Source: an uncultured Oscillospiraceae bacterium
GTDB lineage: Bacteria; Bacillota; Clostridia; Oscillospirales; Oscillospiraceae
Assembly: GCA_944385395.1 (NCBI GenBank)
Contig: CALWXA010000094.1
Span: 1 to 35,996 of the forward strand
Direction: 5' to 3'
DNA length: 35,996 nucleotides
The notes beneath the pieces were generated by a model. That model was not told the DNA's origin. It made no database searches and saw nothing but the letters and a program-made list of their open reading frames with translations. The position numbers and the translations under genes were made by a program. Positions 26,363 through 32,863 of this stretch are shown piece after piece. Positions within the stretch are counted from its first letter, which is position 1. Each line of letters begins with the position of its first letter.

Positions 26363-26450
26363 GGGGCCGGCCGATACCGGCCGGCCCCGCTTCCGGGGCA
26401 GAACTGCTTTGACGAGCAGGCAGCGGCCTGCCGTAAGGCGGCCGTCGCCG
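26363..26450 (+). other. Hairpins between binding protein and permease genes
   Basis: GGGGCCGGCC/GGCCGGCCCC (26363-26388) is a very stable stem without a U-tract. A second, GCAGGC-AGCG-GCCTGC, is at 26416-26431. Such stems after binding-protein genes often protect the upstream mRNA and allow partial readthrough. AAGGCGGCCGTC at 26435-26446 equals the left arm of the 40-bp repeat at 30168. Confidence 0.65.
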
Positions 26451-26479
26451 TACCGTTATGTAAAAGGGAGCAAAAAAGA

Positions 26480-27427
26480 ATGCAGATTCTCAAAAAGATC
26501 AATTTCCGGGACTACATCGTGTACATCAGCTTCGCAGTAGTCTTTCTGGCCTTTTCCATCCTGGCATATGACAAGGGTTTTCTGAAGCCCTCCAACCTGA
26601 TGAATATCCTGCGCCAGACCTCCATGATTTCCGTGGCGGCGGTGGGCATGACCTTTGCCATTTCCGCAGGCCTCATTGACCTGTCCACCGGCGGCGTTAC
26701 CGCCATGTCCGCCCTGACGGCGGCTCTGGTGCTCAAGCACATGGACAATATTTTCCTGGCGGTAATCGCCGCCCTGGCCGTTGGCTTTATCAGCGGCATG
26801 CTCAACGGCCTGGTGATCGCCAAGGTGCGCATCCCTGCGTTCCTGGTGACCCTGGGTACCAGCGCCATCTTTACCGGTATCGCCCGTGTGATGACCAACC
26901 TGGAGGCGGTGCCCATCTCCAACAATACCTTCAACAACATCTTCGGTTCCGGGGACTTAGGTCCCATTTCTTCGCTCTTTATCTGGACCATTGTTGTGAC
27001 CGTTATGGGTCATATTTTGTATAAAAAGACGTCCTTCGGCCGTGCGGTGCTGGCTGTGGGCGGCAATGAGCCCGCCGCCCGCTACAGCGGCATCAAGACC
27101 CAGCGCATCAAGATGTGGGCCATGGTGATCTGCGCCCTGTGCGCCGCCTTCGCCGGCATCCTGTACGCCGGCCGTACCCACGGCGCCCGGTATACCCTGG
27201 GTGAGACGGACAGCATGAACATCATTGCCGCAGTGGTGATCGGCGGCACCAGCTTCAGCGGCGGCAAGGGCACCATCATCGGTGCCATCATCGGCTCCTG
27301 GGTCATCGGCATGCTCAATAACGGCCTGCTGCTGATGGGCCTGAGCGTGTCCGAGCAGATGATCGCCCGGGGCATCGTCATCATCATCGCCGTATCCCTG
27401 AGCCTTCGGGAAGCCAAGAACGACTAA
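26480..27427 (+). CDS. Sugar-type ABC transporter permease (RbsC-like)
   Basis: A 315-residue inner-membrane protein with about eight to ten spans. The family landmark is AISAGLIDLSTGGVTAMSAL (about 61-80), corresponding to the SGGIDLSVG motif of RbsC-type permeases. VRIPAFLVTLGT and FGRAVLAVGGNEPAARYSGI (about 189-208), the coupling segment that contacts the ATPase, are also present. GGGAG precedes ATG. Only one permease is encoded, so the transporter should be a homodimer. It is separated from its ATPase by the YhfX-type gene, an unusual order. Confidence 0.95.
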   Translation: MQILKKINFRDYIVYISFAVVFLAFSILAYDKGFLKPSNLMNILRQTSMISVAAVGMTFAISAGLIDLSTGGVTAMSALTAALVLKHMDNIFLAVIAALAVGFISGMLNGLVIAKVRIPAFLVTLGTSAIFTGIARVMTNLEAVPISNNTFNNIFGSGDLGPISSLFIWTIVVTVMGHILYKKTSFGRAVLAVGGNEPAARYSGIKTQRIKMWAMVICALCAAFAGILYAGRTHGARYTLGETDSMNIIAAVVIGGTSFSGGKGTIIGAIIGSWVIGMLNNGLLLMGLSVSEQMIARGIVIIIAVSLSLREAKND

Positions 27428-27440
27428 GGAGGGACGCACT

Positions 27441-28631
27441 ATGTTTCTTTCCAAAACCATTGCGCGCAATCCGGATCTGATCCGGACCGCTGTTACCCTG
27501 CATCAGCAGGGCCTGATCCCCGCCGGCAGCTACCTCATCGATCTGGATACCGTGGCCCAGAACGCCTGCCTGATGAAGGAAAAAGCCGATTCCCTGGGGC
27601 TGAAGATCTTTGCCATGACCAAGCAAATCGGCCGCAATCCCGCCGTGATTCGCACGCTGATGGATGCCGGTATCGACAGCGCCGTGTGCGTGGATATGGC
27701 CGACGCCCGGCGTGTCCATGAAGCCGGCATGAAGATCGGACATCTGGGCCATCTGGTGCAGGTGCCCATGGCCGAGACGGCTGCCGCCGTGGCCATGGAG
27801 CCGGAGTACTGGACGGTGTACAGCCTGGAGAAGGCACGCCAGATCTCCCAGGCCCTGCCGGCCGGCCGTGAGCAGAAGATCCTGCTGCGGGTATATGATG
27901 AAGGGGATACCTTCTATACCGGACATGAAGGCGGCTTCCCTGCCGGTGAGATCCGCCAGGTCATCGCCGAGATCCAAAAGCTGCCGGGACTGCGGTTTGC
28001 CGGTCTTTCCACTTTTCCCACCCAGCTCTTTGATCCGGAGACCGTTACCGTCCGGCATACCCACAACTATGAAACCCTGAAGAAGCTGAAGCAGGAGCTG
28101 GAGCAGGAGGGCTATGGCCCCCTGGAGATCAACGCTCCGGGCACCACCTCCTCCCACCTCTTTGAGGAGATGGCCGCCAGCGGCGCCACCCAGGTGGAGC
28201 CGGGCCACGGCCTCACCGGCACTACCCCCATCCACGCCCTGCGTGACATGGCGGAGAAGCCTGCCATGGTGTACGTCTCGGAGGTTTCCCATTTCTATAA
28301 GAATCGGGGCTATTGCTATGGCGGCGGCATGTATATCGACCCGGTGTTCCCGCCCTATGAGGTTCGCGCCTGCGTGGGGAAGGACCCCGACACGACCCTG
28401 CGCAATCTGGTGCCCTGCGATATTCCTGCTCCCTCGGCCATCGATTATTATGGTATCCTGGCCGCCAATGCGCCGGTGCAGGCCGACGATACGGTGGTGT
28501 TCGGCTTCCGGGCCCAGATCTTCGTCACCCGTGCCTTTGTGGTGCCGGTCTCCGGCATCGCCGACGGCAAGCCTGTGGTGCAGGGGATCTATGACTCCGA
28601 CGGAAAGAAAATGGGGTGGCCGCATTGCTGA
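27441..28631 (+). CDS. YhfX-type PLP enzyme (alanine racemase-like fold)
   Basis: A 396-residue fold-type III PLP protein. LIDLDTVAQNA (about 32-42) opens the barrel and FAMTKQIGRNP (57-67) holds the PLP lysine K61. GLSTFPTQLF, INAPGTTSSHLFEE and VEPGHGLTGTTPIHA correspond to phosphate and substrate positions of the YhfX group; a C-terminal beta domain follows. E. coli YhfX is itself uncharacterised. Such enzymes may racemise or epimerise an amino acid or amino sugar acid. AGGAGGG precedes ATG. Being inside a transporter operon, between permease and ATPase with a 16-base overlap into the latter, it presumably acts on the imported compound. Confidence 0.9.
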   Translation: MFLSKTIARNPDLIRTAVTLHQQGLIPAGSYLIDLDTVAQNACLMKEKADSLGLKIFAMTKQIGRNPAVIRTLMDAGIDSAVCVDMADARRVHEAGMKIGHLGHLVQVPMAETAAAVAMEPEYWTVYSLEKARQISQALPAGREQKILLRVYDEGDTFYTGHEGGFPAGEIRQVIAEIQKLPGLRFAGLSTFPTQLFDPETVTVRHTHNYETLKKLKQELEQEGYGPLEINAPGTTSSHLFEEMAASGATQVEPGHGLTGTTPIHALRDMAEKPAMVYVSEVSHFYKNRGYCYGGGMYIDPVFPPYEVRACVGKDPDTTLRNLVPCDIPAPSAIDYYGILAANAPVQADDTVVFGFRAQIFVTRAFVVPVSGIADGKPVVQGIYDSDGKKMGWPHC

Positions 28632-30133
28632 ATAACCAACCGTACGCACTGGAGATCGTAGACGTCCGGAAATCCTTCTTCCAGAACCCGGTGCTGCTGG
28701 GTGTTTCCTTCGGCCTGCGCCGTGGCGAGATTCTGGGCCTGCTGGGCGCCAACGGCGCCGGCAAATCCACCCTGATGAAGATCGTCAACGGCGTGTATAA
28801 GATGGACAGCGGCTCCATCCGCATCAACGGCCAGGAGGTCCGGATCCGTGACTCCGCCGACGCCCGGGGCAACGGCATTGCCATGGTCTACCAGGAGTTT
28901 TCCCTGATTCCCACCATGACGGTGGTGCAGAACCTGTTCCTGGCCCGGGAACACAAGAAAATGGGCCTCATCGACGAGAAAAAGTGCCGCCAGGAAGCCC
29001 TGGAGATCTTCGAAAAGCTGGGTATCCAGATCGACCCGGATGCGGTGGTGGGAGACCTCTCCATCGGCAACCAGCAGCTGGTGGAGATCGCCAAGGCCAT
29101 GATGCAGGACCCGTCGGTGCTGATTCTGGACGAGCCCACTGCATCCCTGACCCATGCCGAGATCGCGCTGCTCTTTGATTTTGTGGACCGGCTGCGGAAA
29201 AGCGGCATCGCCATCATTCTCATCACCCACCACATGCAGGAGATCATGGATGTGTGTGACCGGGCAGTGATCCTCCGGGAAGGCAAGGTGGAGATGGACG
29301 CCCAGGTGAAGGATGTGACCATCCGTGACATGGTGGAAGCCATGGTGGGCCGTTCGGTTTCCGCTGAAAAGCTGCCGCCTGCTCAGCCCATCAACTATCA
29401 GGAAGCGCCGCTGCTGCAGGTGTGCGGCCTCAGCTGCCTGCCAAAGGTCCAGGATGTTTCCTTCCAGGTCTATCCCCGGGAAGTGGTGGGCATCGCCGGC
29501 CTGCTGGGCAGCGGCCGGACGGAACTGCTGAAAACCATCTACGGTCTGCTCCATGCCGATGGCGGCAACGTCCAGCTGGACGGCACCATCCTGCCTGCCC
29601 GGCGTGACCCCGCCTGGTCCATTGACCACGGTATCTGCTTCGTGCCGGAAAACCGTCGTACCCACGGCATCGTGCCCATCCACTCGGTGTGCAGGAATAT
29701 GCTGCTGTCGGTGTGGAAGCATTACCGCAAAGGCGGATTGCTGGATGACCGCAAGGCCACGGCGGATACCACGGATATGATCGAAAAGCTGGCCGTCCGC
29801 TGCACCGGCCCGGAGCAGCTGCTGCAGAATCTCTCCGGCGGCAACCAGCAGAAGGTGGTGTTCGGTAAGAGCATCTTTACCAATCCCCGGGTGCTGCTGC
29901 TGGATGACCCCACCGTAGGCATCGACGTGGATGCCAAAAACCAGGTGGCGGCGGTGATCCGCGGCATTGCCGACGAAGGCAGCGCCGTGGTGCTGGTGTC
30001 CTCGGAGATCGAGTATCTGGAAAAGGTCTGTGACCGGGTGCTGATCCTCCGTGACGGCCGGATCGCCAAGGAACTGCGTTCCGGTGTGGATGACCTGTCC
30101 GAAACCGCCATCATCGACGCCATGCAGAGCTGA
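28616..30133 (+). CDS. Sugar-type ABC transporter ATPase (RbsA-like, two domains)
   Basis: A 505-residue fusion of two nucleotide-binding domains that drives the permease. Domain 1 has Walker A GANGAGKST (44-52), signature LSIGNQQLVEIAK and Walker B LILDEPTASLT. Domain 2 has the degenerate Walker A GLLGSGRTELLKT typical of RbsA, an intact signature LSGGNQQKVVFGK and LLLDDPTVGIDV. The start is GTG at 28616, 16 bases inside the YhfX-type gene, with only a weak purine-rich site; a TTG at 28625 preceded by GGGGTGG is an alternative. Last gene of the cassette, followed by a strong terminator. Confidence 0.95.
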   Translation: MAALLNNQPYALEIVDVRKSFFQNPVLLGVSFGLRRGEILGLLGANGAGKSTLMKIVNGVYKMDSGSIRINGQEVRIRDSADARGNGIAMVYQEFSLIPTMTVVQNLFLAREHKKMGLIDEKKCRQEALEIFEKLGIQIDPDAVVGDLSIGNQQLVEIAKAMMQDPSVLILDEPTASLTHAEIALLFDFVDRLRKSGIAIILITHHMQEIMDVCDRAVILREGKVEMDAQVKDVTIRDMVEAMVGRSVSAEKLPPAQPINYQEAPLLQVCGLSCLPKVQDVSFQVYPREVVGIAGLLGSGRTELLKTIYGLLHADGGNVQLDGTILPARRDPAWSIDHGICFVPENRRTHGIVPIHSVCRNMLLSVWKHYRKGGLLDDRKATADTTDMIEKLAVRCTGPEQLLQNLSGGNQQKVVFGKSIFTNPRVLLLDDPTVGIDVDAKNQVAAVIRGIADEGSAVVLVSSEIEYLEKVCDRVLILRDGRIAKELRSGVDDLSETAIIDAMQS

Positions 30134-30167
30134 ATAATGGAACCTTCATCCTCCTTTCAAATTGTAA

Positions 30168-30207
30168 GCAAGGCGGCCGTCCGTTTGGGACGGCCGCCTT
30201 GCTTTTG
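30168..30207 (+). terminator. Terminator of the ABC/YhfX cassette; left copy of 40-bp repeat
   Basis: Perfect 15-base arms beginning GCAAGGCGGCCGTCC, loop GTTTG, then TTTTG, 34 bases after the ATPase stop. The 40 bases 30168-30207 recur exactly, in the same orientation, at 31078-31117. Confidence 0.93.
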
Positions 30208-30253
30208 CCTGTGGGAATACTTTTTGACCAAAATGGACGGAGGGAAAGATTGT

Positions 30254-30376
30254 GTGAAAGAAAACCATCAGGAAGCATTTTGCCAAGATGATTTCTGCTT
30301 ATGCTATATAGAAAATAGTAATTTCCTTAATTTTATTATTATCAAGACAATCTTTTCCTACATAATAATCAAATAA
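30254..30376 (+). pseudogene. Possible truncated gene start
   Basis: GTG at 30254, with GGAGGG upstream, reads MKENHQEAFCQDDFCLCYIE before running into AT-rich sequence and stopping at 30376. The first 17 or so codons have normal composition; the rest is antisense to the end of the orphan gene. It may be the 5' remnant of a gene cut by the insert, or chance. Confidence 0.25.
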
Positions 30377-30988
30377 ATCAAGAACATTTTCCTTCTTAAA
30401 ATTTGGCAGCATATCTTTCAATTTTTTTGCTTTTGGATCTACTTTATATCGCTTATTTTTTTCAAGTTCATATTCACAGGGTAGCCCTCGTGTTTCTGGG
30501 CAATTCTTTATATTGTCCATAATTAAATAACTTGAAATCTTCCTTACTATTTTTCCGTTTTCTAATATTTTAAAATATCCTCCGGTATCATTTCCCATAA
30601 ACACATAACTCTTAACGTTTGAATAATGACGTTGCAGTATTGCGAAAACATCGGAAACTAAATGATTCGTAAAAATCAAGCTTCCCTTATTCTGTATCTC
30701 AACAACAACTATTTTTCCTTCTTTTATACATCTTAAGTAGAATTCTGTATTAAATTGAGCAGAGGTGATCTCTTCTTTATAAAGGGTCTTGTTTTGAACA
30801 TAATTGGGATAAGGATATTTCAAAAAAAATCCATCCTCAAATATGTGAAATAAAGGAAGAAACATGACATTGAAATTATCTTCCATCAGTTCGCTGATGT
30901 TGTTTTTGAATGCACATGAATGCATTTGTTTTGCTATTGCTGCATCAGGTCCAATTTCTTTTTTGCTGAAAATGTTTAACAATCCCAC
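30299..30988 (-). CDS. Orphan hypothetical protein in AT-rich insert
   Basis: A 229-residue cytosolic protein with no signal or membrane span and no recognised family. Codon use is strongly AT-biased, unlike every neighbour, indicating foreign origin. The middle looks strand-rich (KIVVVEIQNKGSLIFTNHL, VKSYVFMGND). The pattern GGYFKILENGKIVRKISSYL, then RGLPCEYELE, loosely recalls small antitoxin/immunity-type proteins, a low-confidence impression. The start is taken as GTG at 30988 because GGAGG lies eight bases upstream; a TTG at 30994 is possible but too close. A minus-strand TATAAT at 31030-31035 is the probable -10, without a clear -35. Confidence 0.75.
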   Translation of the reverse strand: MGLLNIFSKKEIGPDAAIAKQMHSCAFKNNISELMEDNFNVMFLPLFHIFEDGFFLKYPYPNYVQNKTLYKEEITSAQFNTEFYLRCIKEGKIVVVEIQNKGSLIFTNHLVSDVFAILQRHYSNVKSYVFMGNDTGGYFKILENGKIVRKISSYLIMDNIKNCPETRGLPCEYELEKNKRYKVDPKAKKLKDMLPNFKKENVLDLFDYYVGKDCLDNNKIKEITIFYIA

Positions 30989-31077
30989 AATCAAACCCTC
31001 CGCCTTACAAATTTCATTTTAATGCTCTCATTATATCATTTTTCACTGGTATTTCCTACCTTTATTCAACAAACTGC

Positions 31078-31117
31078 GCAAGGCGGCCGTCCGTTTGGGA
31101 CGGCCGCCTTGCTTTTG
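31078..31117 (+). repeat. Right copy of 40-bp terminator repeat
   Basis: Identical to 30168-30207 in sequence and orientation. Its U-tract points plus, but no plus-strand gene precedes it, so it is a duplicate and not the terminator of a local gene. It could weakly stop degV transcription on minus, where no U-tract follows. Confidence 0.95.
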
Positions 31118-31127
31118 GCAATGGCTG

Positions 31128-31970
31128 TTACTTCTTGAAAAAGGCTACGGCAATGGCGCCGGGACCGGCATGGGTGCCGATGACGCCGCAGATGGGGGTG
31201 ATGTTGAGCTGCTGAGCCTGCCCTTCCCACAGGTGTGCGCTGTCGGCGATGTCCTTGCGCAGCAGCTCGTCGCTGAGCCCGGAATAGCCCAGCAGGATGG
31301 GGGCGCTGAAATTGGCGCCTCCGGCCTTCTGGATCTCCGTAGCCAGCAGATTGTTGGCCTGCTTGGAGCCCCGGGCCTTGCCCAGCACCACGATCTCGCC
31401 CTTCTGCAGGGTGATCACCGGCTTGATGGACAGCAGCGCCCCGGCAAAGGCGGCGGTCTTGGACAGACGCCCGCCACGCTTCAGGAACTCCAGGGTATCC
31501 AGCATGGCCACCAGGCATACATCCTCCCGCCGCCGGGTCAGCTCTTCTGCGATCTGGGCGGCAGTCAGTCCCTGCCGGGCCAGCTCTACCGCCAGCTCTG
31601 CCAGAATGCCGCCGCCGATGGCAGCGGTCTGGGAATCCACCACGTGGACCATACCGGGGAAATCCATGGCGGCGATGCAGGCGCTCTGATATGTGCCCGA
31701 CAGCTTGGCGGCGATGGTCAGCACCACCACCTCTTCACCGGCCTCCTTCGCCTCACGGTATACCTGGGCAAAGGCCTCCGGCGTGGGCTGGCTGGTGGTG
31801 GGCAGCACGTCGCTTTCGATCAGCTTTTCGTAGAACTGCCGGTGGTTCATGGTGACGCCGTCTATGTATTCCTCTTCACCAAAATGCACGGTCAGGGGCA
31901 CCACGGTACACTGTGCCCGCACCTCCGGCGTTACATCCGATGTGGAATCAATGACGATCCGAACGTTCAT
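31128..31970 (-). CDS. DegV family fatty-acid-binding protein
   Basis: A 280-residue cytosolic protein; the family binds a fatty acid and, as FakB, presents it to fatty acid kinase for incorporation into phospholipid. IVIDSTSDVTPE (5-16), LPTTSQPTPEAF (about 56-67), LSGTYQSA (about 90-97) and LEFLKRGGRLSK (about 161-172) are the family motifs; the serine/threonine-rich TTSQP loop holds the lipid carboxylate. AAGGAG precedes ATG. It follows a MarR gene by 34 bases on the same strand, so the two are probably co-transcribed; a link between lipid status and the regulator is inferred. Confidence 0.95.
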   Translation of the reverse strand: MNVRIVIDSTSDVTPEVRAQCTVVPLTVHFGEEEYIDGVTMNHRQFYEKLIESDVLPTTSQPTPEAFAQVYREAKEAGEEVVVLTIAAKLSGTYQSACIAAMDFPGMVHVVDSQTAAIGGGILAELAVELARQGLTAAQIAEELTRRREDVCLVAMLDTLEFLKRGGRLSKTAAFAGALLSIKPVITLQKGEIVVLGKARGSKQANNLLATEIQKAGGANFSAPILLGYSGLSDELLRKDIADSAHLWEGQAQQLNITPICGVIGTHAGPGAIAVAFFKK

Positions 31971-32004
31971 ATCTGCTTCTCCTTATTATTGATGTGATGG
32001 CGCC

Positions 32005-32448
32005 TTACGGCTCCTCCGGCAGGCCGCTGCGGCAGATCTCCTGCAGCCGTCCTGCCACATGTTCCAATGCCTCATAAAGAGCTTTGCGCTGTCCCTCTTC
32101 CAGCCCGCCGCCTGCCAGCTCCACGGCAGCCACCGCCCGCCGGCGCACAAAGGCCGCCGCCTGCTGCCCGGCTTCCGTCAGCTGCAGTACCGCCCGGTAG
32201 GAACTGCCCCGGCGTACCACCAGTCCTTTTTCCTCCATCTCCGTTACTACCCGGGAAACAGCAGCCTTATCCTTTTCGCACAGCTCGCACAGCTCTGCCG
32301 CTGTGACCTCCCGGCCATCCATGGCCAGCAGATACTGGGCAAAGGCTCCCTTGAGTCCGTATTTGCTCATTTCTTCCCGTTCCAGCTTCTGAATGTACCG
32401 GTAAATGGCGGAAATAGCGCCTGTAAACTGCTCAAATCTCTCGATCAT
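32005..32448 (-). CDS. MarR-family transcriptional regulator
   Basis: A 147-residue winged-HTH dimeric regulator. The N-terminal dimer helix (IERFEQFTGAISAIYRYIQKL) is followed by the HTH VTAAELCELCEKDKAAVSRVVTEMEEKGLV (about 48-77) and the wing RRGSSYRAVLQLTEAG. Cysteines occur in the HTH (ELCELCEKD). AAGGAG precedes ATG. It leads the marR-degV unit, divergent from the metal-efflux operon. Palindromes at its own promoter suggest autorepression. Confidence 0.92.
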   Translation of the reverse strand: MIERFEQFTGAISAIYRYIQKLEREEMSKYGLKGAFAQYLLAMDGREVTAAELCELCEKDKAAVSRVVTEMEEKGLVVRRGSSYRAVLQLTEAGQQAAAFVRRRAVAAVELAGGGLEEGQRKALYEALEHVAGRLQEICRSGLPEEP

Positions 32449-32476
32449 GGGGCATCTCCTTCCGTGGGATCAAGAA

Positions 32477-32490
32477 GTTGACGAATCAAC
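32477..32490. promoter_or_regulatory. Candidate MarR operator
   Basis: GTTGA-CGAA-TCAAC, an inverted repeat with five-base arms just downstream of the expected start of marR transcription. A related GTTGTCAAC at 32519-32527 overlaps the -35 box, so one dimer at each could block the promoter. Confidence 0.55.
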
Positions 32491-32497
32491 GACTGAG

Positions 32498-32526
32498 ATT
32501 ATATCCAAGAAAAGTTGCGTTGTCAA
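32498..32526 (-). promoter_or_regulatory. Consensus sigma-A promoter for marR-degV
   Basis: Minus strand perfect TTGACA, 17-base spacer, perfect TATAAT. A promoter this strong usually implies tight repression. Confidence 0.92.
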
Positions 32527-32552
32527 CAATTACTTTATTTTCGGAAAAGGCC

Positions 32553-32580
32553 TTGACATAGGAAAGAGCAGTGCTATAAT
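32553..32580 (+). promoter_or_regulatory. Sigma-A promoter for the metal-efflux operon
   Basis: Perfect TTGACA, 16-base spacer, perfect TATAAT, 52 bases before the HMA gene. Confidence 0.9.
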
Positions 32581-32590
32581 ACAGTTAAAC

Positions 32591-32610
32591 AATTAAACAA
32601 TCGTTTAATT
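32591..32610 (+). promoter_or_regulatory. ArsR/SmtB-type operator
   Basis: AATTAAAC-AATC-GTTTAATT, perfect eight-base arms, covering the expected transcription start. An extra TTAAAC half-site precedes it (32585-32590). This matches the AT-rich imperfect 12-2-12 sites of ArsR/SmtB repressors, and such a regulator is encoded at the end of the operon. Confidence 0.75.
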
Positions 32611-32632
32611 ATAAGAGAGGAGCGATGCTGCT

Positions 32633-32851
32633 ATGAAAAAGACGTATGCCATTGAGGTGGATTGTGCCAACTGCGCCAACGCCATGGAGGTGGCGGCCAA
32701 TAAGGTTCCGGGGGTAGAGCATGCCGTGGTGAATTTCATGACCCAGCGCATGACGGTGGAGCTGGCGGAAGGACAGCAGGAGCAGGAAGTGATGCAGCAG
32801 GTGCTGAAGGCCTGCCGTAAGATCGAGCGGCACTGCCGCATTGAGTTTTAA
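32633..32851 (+). CDS. Stand-alone HMA metal-binding protein
   Basis: A 72-residue ferredoxin-like heavy-metal-associated domain. YAIEVDCANCANAMEVAA holds the CxxC metal site (C11, C14) in the usual first loop, preceded by an aspartate as in Zn/Cd-binding rather than Cu-binding (MxCxxC) domains. Second-strand segment VEHAVVNFMTQRMTVEL is canonical. A GAGGAG site lies before ATG. It is encoded 12 bases before an ATPase that lacks its own N-terminal HMA domain, so it probably supplies that function in trans. Confidence 0.92.
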   Translation: MKKTYAIEVDCANCANAMEVAANKVPGVEHAVVNFMTQRMTVELAEGQQEQEVMQQVLKACRKIERHCRIEF

Positions 32852-32863
32852 GGGGGCAGCGGT

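Larger units (their letters stand above)
30208..31077. mobile_element. AT-rich insert between 40-bp direct repeats
   Basis: 870 bases whose central part (about 30290-31075) is visibly much richer in A and T than all neighbours. It is bounded by two exact copies of the operon terminator. It encodes one minus-strand gene and no recognisable transposase or integrase. The simplest reading is an insertion that duplicated, or recombined at, the terminator. The class of element is unknown. Confidence 0.6.
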
